A stretch of DNA of 50,967 nucleotides from an uncultured Bacteroidales bacterium (GCA_947305645.1 CAMZEC010000009.1:1-50967), one strand, 5' to 3'; positions 40,131 through 47,370 are shown, counted from the first letter of the stretch. Notes: generated from the letters alone by a model not told the origin. Translations and numbers: made by a program.

Positions 40131-40193
40131 CAAATATAACAATTACCCGTGAGATTGTTACGCAAATTGTGGCATTTTCTGCGTTATTTGCGC
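40131..40193 (-). promoter_or_regulatory. Promoter P3 of the XylR-type regulator with bipartite upstream element
   Basis: The -7 box is TATATTTG (minus strand, 40131-40138), 30 bases before the ATG. TTGCG lies at 40161-40165 and GCGCAA at 40188-40193, the latter inside the end of the YhhN-family gene. The half-element spacing (30 bp) and distance to the -7 box are the same as in P1 and P2, though the intervening sequence differs. Confidence 0.65.
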
Positions 40194-40888
40194 AAAATTA
40201 GCCTTATCCCCCCGATGGCGAGCAAAGTCTGCGCGGCCAGATACGTGAACATTACCACGAAACCGCTCATGAAAGGGCTGAGTTCGCCGAAGTTGCGGAC
40301 TGCAATAAGGGCGTCGGAGAAAGTAAACAGAAGGCCGCCGCACAAGATAATGCACCATGTGGCACGCCCCCCGACGCTTACTTTTCCGGGCCTGAGGACT
40401 CCTGCCAGACCGCTGAAAATCAGCATTGTAAGCACAAAACCGTAAGCCCCCATGGGATAGAGCAGGGCTCCGTTCACGCCAATGCCGGCAATCAGTCCGG
40501 CGGTTGCCGCAAACATACAAACAAGGGCTATAATCCAATGCATGGGCTTAAGGCCTTTCCATGAAATGCCTCCGAACAGGCAGATGTAGCAAATGTGACC
40601 GAGCAGGAACAATCCTATTCCGCCGGCGAAATATATGAATCCGCTGGGCAGGAGCATAGTATCTCCGGCATAGCCGAAGAGTTGCCCTGCCACAAGCAGC
40701 GCGACCGCTTTGCCGGGCTGGGCTTTGGCCTCCAGCAGGTAAATCAGCGTAGTGACGCAAAGGAGGGGCAGGAGGGCGGGTTTGACGTAACGCTCGAGCG
40801 GGCCTTCGCTCAGGCAACCTATCAGGTTGAGAATACAGGATACGGCATAAAAAGCCGCAGGAATCAGCCAGAGTTTCAGTGTTTTCAT
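40184..40888 (-). CDS. YhhN-family (lysoplasmalogenase-like) integral membrane protein
   Basis: The 234-residue protein has about eight hydrophobic segments and the family pattern: KPALLPLLCVTTLIYL near the N-terminus, GQLFGYAGDTMLL (aspartate motif), FIYFAGGIGLFLLGHICYICLFGG, LLYPMGAYGFVLTMLIF and ILCGGLLFTFSDALIAV. YhhN relatives in eukaryotes (TMEM86) hydrolyse lysoplasmalogens; bacterial ones are poorly studied. The ATG at 40888 is used since a TTG-based longer reading would start inside the -7 box TACATTTG at 40895-40902. With that box so near, the mRNA is nearly leaderless. It is transcribed toward the regulator gene but is probably not part of the PUL. Confidence 0.78.
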   Translation of the reverse strand: MKTLKLWLIPAAFYAVSCILNLIGCLSEGPLERYVKPALLPLLCVTTLIYLLEAKAQPGKAVALLVAGQLFGYAGDTMLLPSGFIYFAGGIGLFLLGHICYICLFGGISWKGLKPMHWIIALVCMFAATAGLIAGIGVNGALLYPMGAYGFVLTMLIFSGLAGVLRPGKVSVGGRATWCIILCGGLLFTFSDALIAVRNFGELSPFMSGFVVMFTYLAAQTLLAIGGIRLILRK

Positions 40889-40894
40889 GGTGTA

Positions 40895-40902
40895 CAAATG
40901 TA
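40895..40902 (-). promoter_or_regulatory. -7 box of the YhhN-family gene
   Basis: TACATTTG on the minus strand ends 6 bases before the ATG at 40888, which implies a leader of a few bases at most. It lies back to back with the promoter of the mutL operon. Confidence 0.55.
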
Positions 40903-40914
40903 AAAAATAATCAC

Positions 40915-40922
40915 TACTTTTG
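40915..40922 (+). promoter_or_regulatory. -7 box of the small membrane protein-mutL operon
   Basis: TACTTTTG followed by C matches TAnnTTTG, 7 bases before the ATG at 40930. The two divergent -7 boxes are 12 bases apart, so polymerases at the two promoters would interfere. Confidence 0.65.
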
Positions 40923-40929
40923 CATACTT

Positions 40930-41232
40930 ATGGGACTATTTAATTTTTTCGGCGAGAGCGAGCACCGCGTATTTAATTACAAACCAATCTATTACGATCC
41001 CGAGGAAGAGAAGCGTAAACAGATGTTCGGTGCCGTTGACGGAACCATCGACAAAGAGAAGGAAAAGGGAACTTACGTGCCCGGTTCTTATATCAAGGGT
41101 TCCATGCGCGACGGAGCATACCGCCGGACCCGCGGCCATATGGGCAAGACCCAGACAATAATCGGCATCATCACCATGCTGCTGATTGTCGCCGTGCTGT
41201 ATTTCATAGCAAAATTCTACCAGATGCTGTAG
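40930..41232 (+). CDS. Small conserved membrane protein upstream of mutL
   Basis: The 100-residue protein (MGLFNFFGESEHRVFNYKPI onward) has a charged, aromatic N-terminal half with the stretch YYDPEEEKRKQMFG and one C-terminal transmembrane segment (about residues 75-95, IIGIITMLLIVAVLYFIA). The pattern FNYKPIYYDPE is one I recall from small proteins of Bacteroidales found next to mutL; no function is known. It lies 4 bases before mutL and shares its promoter. The start at 40930 is chosen because the -7 box lies just upstream. Confidence 0.75.
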   Translation: MGLFNFFGESEHRVFNYKPIYYDPEEEKRKQMFGAVDGTIDKEKEKGTYVPGSYIKGSMRDGAYRRTRGHMGKTQTIIGIITMLLIVAVLYFIAKFYQML

Positions 41233-41236
41233 AGAA

Positions 41237-43060
41237 ATGGGACGCCTGAAAGTACTGCCTGCAAGAATATCCAACATGATAGCCGCCGGCGAGGTGGTCC
41301 AGAGGCCTGCTTCCGTGGTGAAGGAGCTGATGGAGAACGCTGTGGATGCCGGTGCCACCCAGGTGGACGTAATCATTACCGATTCCGGCCGTACCCTGAT
41401 TCAAGTGATAGACAACGGAGCCGGCATGAGTCCGTCGGACGCGGTGCTTTGCTTCGAGCGTCACGCCACATCCAAAATCGCAAGTGCGGCCGATCTGGAA
41501 CGCATACAGACCTACGGCTTCCGCGGCGAGGCCCTGGCCAGTATTGCAGCAGTCTCGCAGGTTACGCTGCGCACCCGTCGTGCCTCAGATGAAACCGGAA
41601 CGCAAGTGACAATAGGAGGCGATTCCCCGGTCAAGACTTCTTCGGTTTCAGCCCCGCAGGGCTCCAATTTCGCCGTACGAAACCTGTTCTACAACACACC
41701 TGCGCGCAGGAAGTTCCTTAAGTCGGACCAGGTTGAGTTCAAGCATATAGTGGAGGAGTTTACCCGCGTGGCCATTCCCCGTCCCGAGATATGCTTCAGC
41801 CTTAGTCACAACGGGCGCGAGATTTATGTTCTCAAGCCGGCCAAGTCCTTGAAGTTCCGCATAATGGACTTGCTTGGCAGGGGCGTCGTCGGAGAAGTCG
41901 TAGATGTTTCTGCAGACACCTCTGTGGTCAAAATCAGCGGCTTTGCGGGACGGCCAGAGAGTGCCCGCCGCGCCCTTGGCAACCAGTACTTTTTCGTTGG
42001 CGGCCGCTATTTCCGCAGTCCATATCTGCACAAGGCGGTCATGAAGGCCTACGAGGAATTTGTTCCCGAGGGTCTCACCCCGTCGTATTTCATTTTCCTC
42101 GACGTGGACCCGCAGGCGGTGGATGTCAACATACATCCTACCAAGACGGAAATCAAGTTCGAAGACGACAACGTTATCTTTCAGGTGCTCAGCGCATGCA
42201 TTCGGGAGGCGTTGGGCCGCAACAGCTTCGGGGCCAGCCTGGACTTCGAGCGCGAAGGAACCGTGGAACTGCCCCAGCTCGGCCGCAGCTTCGAGGAGTA
42301 TAAGGCTGGAGAGTATTCGCCGGCCGTGGAGCCCGACCCCCATTTTGACCCCTTCGAAAACCCCTCGTTCGACCTCCCGGATCAGGCATACGGAAAGCAT
42401 ATATCTTCCGGTTTGGGCGGCGGTGCGGCGTATGCCGGCGGCGGTCTCTCGGCAGGCCACCAGGACTATGGCAAGCTTTTCCAGTCGGCTCCTTCCGAGC
42501 AGGACGTCCTTATCGTTCAAGGCAAGTACATAGTGCGCAAATCGCCTTCGGGACTCATGATAATCAGCATCAGGCGTGCCTGGGAGAGGGTTTTGTACGA
42601 ACGTGCGCTCAAGGCTCTGGCGTCCGGGGACCACATAACCCAGACGGCTCTGTTTCCCGTTCAGGTTAAGGTCGGCGTACAGCAGCGCCTTCTGTTCGAA
42701 GAGAACGCTTCTATGCTGGCTAGCCTGGGCTTCGATATTTCGCCGGTGGGCGAAGATGCTGTCTGCGTGGCGGGCGTGCCCGAGGGATACAGTTGCGAGG
42801 CTGGTAAGGTGGAGCAGATGGTCGGCGACCTGCTGCTCATACTCTCCGATTTCCAGCCGGCGCTGGAAGAGGTGATGCGGCAGAAGACGGCGGCAAAATT
42901 CGCCATGCTGGGGGCTCTGAATGCAGAATTTCCGGCAACGCCTCTGGCCGCCATGCGTCTTCTGGATACCCTTTTTTCCAGCGATAACCCGGAGTTTACT
43001 TTTAACGGACGCCGCGTTGTTTCCGTGCTTGCGGTGGACGAAATAGACAAGAGATTTTAA
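41237..43060 (+). CDS. mutL: DNA mismatch repair protein MutL
   Basis: The 607-residue protein has the GHKL ATPase motifs in order: ELMENAVDAGA (about 30-40), IDNGAGM, FERHATSKI and TYGFRGEALASI. FYNTPARRKFLK and VDVNIHPTKTEIKF follow, the latter from the transducer domain. A variable acidic/proline linker (about 360-420) joins it to the C-terminal dimerisation domain, ending NGRRVVSVLAVDEIDKRF. MutL couples MutS mismatch recognition to strand removal. An endonuclease motif DQHAxxExxxxE is not visible, so this is probably a non-nicking type or a relaxed variant. Four bases separate it from the rhomboid gene. Confidence 0.97.
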   Translation: MGRLKVLPARISNMIAAGEVVQRPASVVKELMENAVDAGATQVDVIITDSGRTLIQVIDNGAGMSPSDAVLCFERHATSKIASAADLERIQTYGFRGEALASIAAVSQVTLRTRRASDETGTQVTIGGDSPVKTSSVSAPQGSNFAVRNLFYNTPARRKFLKSDQVEFKHIVEEFTRVAIPRPEICFSLSHNGREIYVLKPAKSLKFRIMDLLGRGVVGEVVDVSADTSVVKISGFAGRPESARRALGNQYFFVGGRYFRSPYLHKAVMKAYEEFVPEGLTPSYFIFLDVDPQAVDVNIHPTKTEIKFEDDNVIFQVLSACIREALGRNSFGASLDFEREGTVELPQLGRSFEEYKAGEYSPAVEPDPHFDPFENPSFDLPDQAYGKHISSGLGGGAAYAGGGLSAGHQDYGKLFQSAPSEQDVLIVQGKYIVRKSPSGLMIISIRRAWERVLYERALKALASGDHITQTALFPVQVKVGVQQRLLFEENASMLASLGFDISPVGEDAVCVAGVPEGYSCEAGKVEQMVGDLLLILSDFQPALEEVMRQKTAAKFAMLGALNAEFPATPLAAMRLLDTLFSSDNPEFTFNGRRVVSVLAVDEIDKRF

Positions 43061-43063
43061 GTT

Positions 43064-43756
43064 ATGTCATACTATTATCAAGAAAATCGCCGGGGGCCGT
43101 TCTCCAATATCCCCAAGGTAACCAAGAACTTGATTCTCATCAATATAGTGGTATTTGTGGCTACCTTGCTCAATGAGAGTTTCATGATTCGCGTCTTCGG
43201 CCTGTTCTATCCGAGCTCCATTTTTTTTCGCTGGTGGCAACCTGTCACTCACATGTTCATGCACGGCGGTTTCTGGCATATTTTCTTTAATATGTACACC
43301 CTGTTCATCTTCGGAGTAGTGGTGGAGCGCATCATCGGCAGCAAGAAATTCCTGCTTTTCTATTTTATCTGCGGACTCGGCGCCGCCGGCCTTCAGATGT
43401 TTACCCAGTACCTGGAGATGCAGTCTTTCCTGGCCTCCGATTCGCAGGCGGCGATGCAGGGTATTATAGCGCTCAAGTCCACTCCTACCGTCGGTGCTTC
43501 GGGAGCCATCTACGGTGTGCTTATCGGTTATGCAATGCTTTTCCCCGAATCCAGGATGACCCTTCTGTTCCCGCCTGTCACGCTTAGCGCCAAGTGGATG
43601 GTGGTTATCTTTGCGGCCATCGAACTCTTCACCGGGGTCGCTGGCTGGGCTGACGGAATTGCACATTTCGCGCACCTGGGCGGCATGCTTATCGGCTGGC
43701 TGATGATTCGCTGGTGGAAGCGCAGGGGCGTTCTTTTCGATCAGGATGTCTTATGA
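43064..43756 (+). CDS. Rhomboid-family intramembrane serine protease
   Basis: The 230-residue protein has six hydrophobic segments. Family motifs are HMFMHGGFWHIFFNMYTLFIFG (TM2 region with the HxxxN-type element), GASGAIYGVLIGYAM (Ser in the GxSG motif) and HFAHLGGMLIGW (catalytic His). Rhomboids cut transmembrane proteins inside the lipid bilayer; the substrate here is unknown. It sits between mutL and the Sua5-type gene, whose ATG overlaps its stop (ATGA). Confidence 0.93.
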   Translation: MSYYYQENRRGPFSNIPKVTKNLILINIVVFVATLLNESFMIRVFGLFYPSSIFFRWWQPVTHMFMHGGFWHIFFNMYTLFIFGVVVERIIGSKKFLLFYFICGLGAAGLQMFTQYLEMQSFLASDSQAAMQGIIALKSTPTVGASGAIYGVLIGYAMLFPESRMTLLFPPVTLSAKWMVVIFAAIELFTGVAGWADGIAHFAHLGGMLIGWLMIRWWKRRGVLFDQDVL

Positions 43757-44316
43757 AAGAGGTGATTGACGAGGCCGTACGCGTCTTGAAAGACGGCGGC
43801 GTGATCCTTTATCCCACCGACACCGTGTGGGGAATAGGCTGCGACGCCACCAACGAAGCGGCCGTGGCTAAAGTGTTCGAAATCAAGCATCGCAGCGAGG
43901 CCAAGTCGCTGGTGCTGCTGGCGGCCGACCTGGATATGGTAGCCCGCTACATCAAGCAGATCCCCTCTATCGCCATCGACCTGGTGGAGGTGAACGACGT
44001 GCCGATGACCATCGTGTATCCCGGAGCCCAGGGGCTGGCTCCCAACGTTGTAGCGGAGGACGGATCGGTTGGCATACGTATCCCAATGAGCGATTTCTGC
44101 CGCGAACTCGCACGCCGTTTCCGCAGGCCGCTGGTGTCTACTTCGGCCAACATTTCCGGTGAACCCACGCCCTCCTGCTTTGCCGAAATCGACCCTGCAG
44201 TAAAGTCTGCGGTCGATTGGTGCGCGCCCCGGAAGTTCGAGGCGGGCGCCACCGGGCGTGCCTCCCAGATCATCAAGCTCGGCCTCCGTGGCGAGGTGGA
44301 AATAATCCGCGCCTGA
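43753..44316 (+). CDS. Sua5/YciO/YrdC-family threonylcarbamoyl-AMP synthase
   Basis: The 187-residue protein starts at MKEVIDEAVRVL, overlapping the rhomboid stop by 4 bases. It has the family pattern GGVILYPTDTVWGIGCDA, VFEIKHRSEAKSLVLL, TIVYPGAQGLAP, GSVGIRIPMSDFCREL and PLVSTSANISGEP. The enzyme makes threonylcarbamoyl-AMP for the t6A modification of tRNAs reading ANN codons. The short form lacks the Sua5 C-terminal domain, so it is of the YrdC/TsaC size. Confidence 0.93.
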   Translation: MKEVIDEAVRVLKDGGVILYPTDTVWGIGCDATNEAAVAKVFEIKHRSEAKSLVLLAADLDMVARYIKQIPSIAIDLVEVNDVPMTIVYPGAQGLAPNVVAEDGSVGIRIPMSDFCRELARRFRRPLVSTSANISGEPTPSCFAEIDPAVKSAVDWCAPRKFEAGATGRASQIIKLGLRGEVEIIRA

Positions 44317-44828
44317 TGTACATAGGTCTCATTTCCGATACCCACGGCGTCTTCGACGACGCTTTCAAGGAGTTCCTGGCGCCGGTAGATGTGATATGGC
44401 ACGCCGGCGACTGGGGCGGCGATTCTTCGTTTGCCGACGATATAGCGGCCTTCAAGCCTGTGGTCGGGGTGTATGGCAATTGTGACGGCTCAGGCATACG
44501 GTATCAGTTCCCCGAGGCGCAAATTCTGAAGCTTCAGGGACTTACCGTGCTCATGACACATATAGGCGGCTCACCGGGCCACTATTATCCTTCGGCAAAG
44601 ATCCTCATAGAGAGCCACAAGCCTGATGTTTTCATATGCGGGCACTCTCATATCCTGAAAGTAATGCATGATTCCCAGTATAATTTATTGTACATTAATC
44701 CGGGTGCGGCTGGTCTCCAAGGATGGCAACTTGTTCGTACTGCATTGAGATTCAGGATAGAAGAAGGTGCAGTAAAAGACATGGAAGTGTTTGAATATCC
44801 AAAAAAACTTTCTACCTTTGCGCGCTAG
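44316..44828 (+). CDS. YfcE-type metallophosphoesterase
   Basis: The 170-residue protein begins MYIGLISDTHG, with the calcineurin-like motifs SDTHG (4-12), WHAGDWG, GVYGNCDG, MTHIGG and ICGHSHI. These provide the ligands for a two-metal site. Small relatives act as phosphodiesterases on model substrates; the natural one is unknown. Its ATG shares one base with the Sua5-type stop (TGATG). The last codons hold the promoter of the next gene. Confidence 0.92.
   Translation: MYIGLISDTHGVFDDAFKEFLAPVDVIWHAGDWGGDSSFADDIAAFKPVVGVYGNCDGSGIRYQFPEAQILKLQGLTVLMTHIGGSPGHYYPSAKILIESHKPDVFICGHSHILKVMHDSQYNLLYINPGAAGLQGWQLVRTALRFRIEEGAVKDMEVFEYPKKLSTFAR
44790..44820 (+). promoter_or_regulatory. Promoter of the Cys-rich mini-lipoprotein gene
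   Basis: TTTG (44790-44793), a 19-base spacer and TACCTTTG (44813-44820) fit the full Bacteroidota consensus better than any other site in the window. It lies within the last codons of the phosphoesterase gene. The leader is about 30 bases. Confidence 0.8.
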
Positions 44829-44856
44829 TTAGTTTATTTTTAAAATTTTTAAGAAA

Positions 44857-45072
44857 ATGAAGAAGCTTATCATTTCTCTTGCTATCGCCGCTTTCTGCCT
44901 TAGCTCTTGCTGCTGCAACAACTGTGGCAACAAGGCTGCCGAGGGTGAGGCTACTGCTACCGAGGAAGTTTGCGATTCTACCAAGTGCTGCTGCGGCGAG
45001 TGCGCCGAGGGCCAGACCTGCGAGAACTGCGAGAACGCTGAGGGTTGCGAGAATTGCGAAAAGGCTGAATAA
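44857..45072 (+). CDS. Cysteine-rich small lipoprotein
   Basis: The 71-residue protein has a signal sequence with a lipobox near LSSC followed by CCNNCG, then an acidic Glu/Ala/Thr stretch, then CCCGEC and three CxxC-like spaced cysteines near the end (TCENCENAEGCENCE). It has 14 cysteines in total, 13 of them after the signal core. Such Cys density in a short acidic protein suggests metal binding (a metallothionein-like role) or a redox-buffering role in the periplasm or at the cell surface. No family is recognised. It has its own promoter (44790-44820) and terminator (45102-45127), so it is a one-gene unit. Confidence 0.75.
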   Translation: MKKLIISLAIAAFCLSSCCCNNCGNKAAEGEATATEEVCDSTKCCCGECAEGQTCENCENAEGCENCEKAE

Positions 45073-45101
45073 GATTCAGACCAGCAAGACCGTAAAGAAG
45101 A

Positions 45102-45127
45102 CGCGAGGATTCCCGCGCCTTTTTTTT
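45102..45127 (+). terminator. Terminator after the Cys-rich lipoprotein gene
   Basis: CGCG pairs with CGCG (45102-45105 with 45114-45117), with one mismatch and two weak pairs in the loop side, followed by eight T (45120-45127). The T-run joins the -7 box of the next gene. Confidence 0.6.
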
Positions 45128-45134
45128 ATATTTG
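45127..45134 (+). promoter_or_regulatory. -7 box of the FucI-like gene, overlapping the terminator T-run
   Basis: TATATTTG matches TAnnTTTG and ends 4 bases before the ATG at 45139. The start codon is therefore near +1, which points to a leaderless or nearly leaderless mRNA. The last T of the terminator is the first base of the box. Confidence 0.6.
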
Positions 45135-45138
45135 TGAC

Positions 45139-46467
45139 ATGAGACTATACACGCTGACATCAGATCTTCATGGGGAACTCGCTCACAGTGCCCATAACGA
45201 GCAGTTTATCAAAGATATAGAGGAGGCCATAGGGGAGAGCTTCGACTATCGCGAGAGCGATTTCTCCGACTATGGCGCCGCGGGAGACATAATCTATGTG
45301 CGTACCGGCGGCACCGAGGGCATATTCCGTCAGGTGTTCGAAGGGCACGAGGGCGCACGCGTGCGCTTGCTCACCAGCGGCCAGAGCAACTCGCTTGCGG
45401 CTTCCATGGAAATCCTCAGCTGGCTTAACCAGCAGGGCCTTGACGGTGAGATTATCCATGGTTCCATCAAGGAAATCGCGAACGAGCTCATGCGCTATTA
45501 TCCTTCCAGCGCGCGCAATACCCCGTCCTTGGTTAAGCGTTTCTCCGGTCGCAAGATGCTGGCCGGCAAGCGCTACGGCATCATTGGCAAACCCTCCGAC
45601 TGGCTGATCAGCAGTGCCGTAGATTACGCCAAGGCCCGCAAAACCTTTGGTGTCGAGCTCATAGACATCCCAATCTCTGAGCTCCTCAGCGCCGTAAGTA
45701 GCCAGGAGGCACTGGGGGCAGCAACCCGTGGCCGCCCATGGCCGCGTGAATGGGAGGGGCCCGCCGCTTCAGCGGTGGAAGGGATGAGCGAAGCGAAGGT
45801 TGTCGCGCCCAGTGCCTCCTGGCCTCAGGCGCTGAAGGCGCTGAACAATCCGAAATACGGCAAATCGCTGACCGAAAAGGATATGGAAGGCGCGCTGCAA
45901 ATCTATGAGGCCCTGAAGCAGCTTATAGCCAAATACCATTTGGACGGCTTCACGCTGCGTTGTTTCGACCTCCTCACAGCGGTCCATAACACCGGCTGCC
46001 TCGCACTGGCTTTGCTGAACTCCGAAGGCTACATCGCTACCTGCGAAGGCGACATTCCCGCCATGCTCTCCATGGCCATCGTCCGCACCAAGTACGGAAA
46101 ATCCGGCTTCCAGGTCAACCTGTCCCGCATCGCCGGCGGCAACTTCCTCTTCGCTCATTGCACCGTACCGCTCGACATGGTCGCCGACTACTGCTACGAC
46201 ACTCACTTCGAATCCGGCATAGGCGTTGCCATCCATGGCCAGCTGCCCGTAGGCCCCGCCCGCCTCTTCAAGCTCGGCGCCGATCTCGAGCACTGCATAG
46301 ATGAAAGGGTGAACATTATAGACAATCCCTACGGCGACAACCTTTGCCGTACGCAGGTCGTCGTCCGCGGCTGGGCCGACCGCGATAAAGAAGTAGGAAA
46401 AGAGGCCCTTCGCAACTACATGTTGCACGAGCCTCTCGGAAACCATCACATCCTGATAACCCAGTAA
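45139..46467 (+). CDS. L-fucose/L-arabinose isomerase-like protein with an in-frame palindromic insertion
   Basis: The 442-residue protein has the C-terminal signature of the FucI/AraA-like fold: FDLLTAVHNTGCLALALLNSEGYIATCEGDIPAMLSMAI, then NFLFAHCTVPLDMVADYCYDTHFESG and GPARLFKLG. The N-terminal half holds the Rossmann-like domain (DIIYVRTGGTEG, RLLTSGQSNSLAASMEIL). Between about residues 188 and 230 the sequence turns atypical (GRPWPREWEGPAASAVEGMSE), bounded by inverted repeats at 45702-45716 and 45808-45822; this looks like an inserted element that keeps the frame. The metal-binding acids could not be assigned with certainty. The substrate is unknown; a ketose-aldose isomerase role is inferred from the fold. 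Confidence 0.75.
   Translation: MRLYTLTSDLHGELAHSAHNEQFIKDIEEAIGESFDYRESDFSDYGAAGDIIYVRTGGTEGIFRQVFEGHEGARVRLLTSGQSNSLAASMEILSWLNQQGLDGEIIHGSIKEIANELMRYYPSSARNTPSLVKRFSGRKMLAGKRYGIIGKPSDWLISSAVDYAKARKTFGVELIDIPISELLSAVSSQEALGAATRGRPWPREWEGPAASAVEGMSEAKVVAPSASWPQALKALNNPKYGKSLTEKDMEGALQIYEALKQLIAKYHLDGFTLRCFDLLTAVHNTGCLALALLNSEGYIATCEGDIPAMLSMAIVRTKYGKSGFQVNLSRIAGGNFLFAHCTVPLDMVADYCYDTHFESGIGVAIHGQLPVGPARLFKLGADLEHCIDERVNIIDNPYGDNLCRTQVVVRGWADRDKEVGKEALRNYMLHEPLGNHHILITQ
45702..45822 (+). repeat. 121-base element bounded by 15-base inverted repeats inside the FucI-like gene
   Basis: CCAGGAGGCACTGGG at 45702-45716 is the exact reverse complement of CCCAGTGCCTCCTGG at 45808-45822, and the pairing continues for 2 of the next 3 positions. 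The inside has its own small inverted repeat CCGCTTCAGCGG (45762-45773). The translated product reads as low-complexity sequence unlike the rest of the fold. It has the shape of a miniature palindromic element that entered a coding gene. Confidence 0.7.
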
Positions 46468-46487
46468 TACTGCCAAAAGATACCGGT

Positions 46488-46588
46488 GCGGGGCAGGTCC
46501 GATTTTTTCCCTTGGACCTGCCCCGCTAATCGTTATCTCACGCAATCCAGTGCCGCAAGTCCCCCGCCAAAAAAGGGACCTGCCCCGC
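46488..46588. repeat. Three copies of GGACCTGCCCCGC, two forming a perfect hairpin
   Basis: The arm GCGGGGCAGGTCC (46488-46500) is the exact reverse complement of 46514-46526 (loop 13 bases), and the same arm appears again at 46576-46588. The hairpin follows the FucI-like gene by 20 bases and could end its transcription, but no T-run follows the stem. The spare copy suggests a dispersed element. Confidence 0.7.
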
Positions 46589-46687
46589 ATTACGTTCCGT
46601 TACTGTTTACCGACTTCTTTCCTCCGCCTCTTCTTCTACTAAAATTCTTGGCCGAACAAAATATTTAAAAAATTTATGTACTATGTA

Positions 46688-46719
46688 TTGCAAAGTATTA
46701 AAAAATTTTTATATCTTTG
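46688..46719 (+). promoter_or_regulatory. Promoter of the PspC-PadR-PspC operon
   Basis: TTG (46688-46690), a 21-base spacer and TATCTTTG (46712-46719) match the Bacteroidota -33/-7 consensus. The 77-base leader before the ATG at 46797 leaves room for a regulator site, but no palindrome stands out. Confidence 0.65.
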
Positions 46720-46796
46720 CATCGTAAAACATATGATTGTTCCGCGGCGACCAGTCCGGATGGAAGCCAAAGAGAAAGATAAATAATTGAAATACA

Positions 46797-47366
46797 ATGA
46801 AAAAAGTAATCTCAGCCGGCATTGGTGGCCGGAGCTTCACCATCAACGAAGACGCCTACGGACGCCTTGAGTCTTATCTCACCCTCTTCCGCAACCATGT
46901 CAGGGAAGCAGGAACAGAGGAAGTGATGGACGAACTCGAATCACGCATAGCCGATCTGTTCTACGAATCAGTAGGAGACAGCTCCCGCGTGGTTGATCTG
47001 GAACTGGTAGAGAAAGTAATAAGCCAGCTCGGCATGCCCGACGGCAGCAGCACTTCAACCTCAACCAGCAATAGCAGCACTGCGGACTATGACCCCAAGG
47101 CCATACGCAAGCTCTATCGCGATACGGACGACGTACGCATAGCCGGCGTCTGCTCAGGACTCGCTCTCTACTTCGGAATAGACACCGCACTTATGCGAAT
47201 CATCATGCTCGTAGCCCTCATAGCAGGATCTGCCGGATTCTGGGCATACTTGATTCTCTGGATTGCCGTTCCCAAGGCCCTCACCCCCGCACAGAAATGC
47301 GAACTCAGAGGTCTTGCCCCTACCGCAAGCAATCTTGCAAAATTCACTACATCTTATAAAAAATAA
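46797..47366 (+). CDS. PspC-domain membrane protein with HAAS-like N-terminus
   Basis: The 189-residue protein starts with a region of about 75 residues that recalls the HAAS signalling domain found with PadR regulators (FTINEDAYGRLESYLTLFR, EVMDELESRIADLFYESVGD). A Ser/Thr linker follows. The PspC domain has KLYRDTDDVRIAGVCSGLALYFGIDTALMRII and two hydrophobic segments (about 130-165). PspC proteins sit in the inner membrane and sense or help the response to envelope stress. The second PspC gene downstream resembles it, so they are probably duplicates with different output. It lies 4 bases before the padR gene. Confidence 0.88.
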   Translation: MKKVISAGIGGRSFTINEDAYGRLESYLTLFRNHVREAGTEEVMDELESRIADLFYESVGDSSRVVDLELVEKVISQLGMPDGSSTSTSTSNSSTADYDPKAIRKLYRDTDDVRIAGVCSGLALYFGIDTALMRIIMLVALIAGSAGFWAYLILWIAVPKALTPAQKCELRGLAPTASNLAKFTTSYKK

Positions 47367-47370
47367 AGAT

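Larger units (their letters stand above)
46468..46796. other. Intergenic stretch with a repeated 13-mer and the promoter of the PspC operon
   Basis: No gene is seen in this interval. It holds a 13-bp stem (46488-46526) with a third copy of the arm at 46576-46588, an AT-rich run at 46650-46712, the promoter at 46688-46719 and a leader of about 70 bases ending in an AT-rich start region. Confidence 0.6.

Noticed and set aside
46488..46526. Standard Rho-independent terminator
   Set aside because: The stem is perfect, but no T-run follows it and the loop is large; I listed it as a repeat with possible terminator function.
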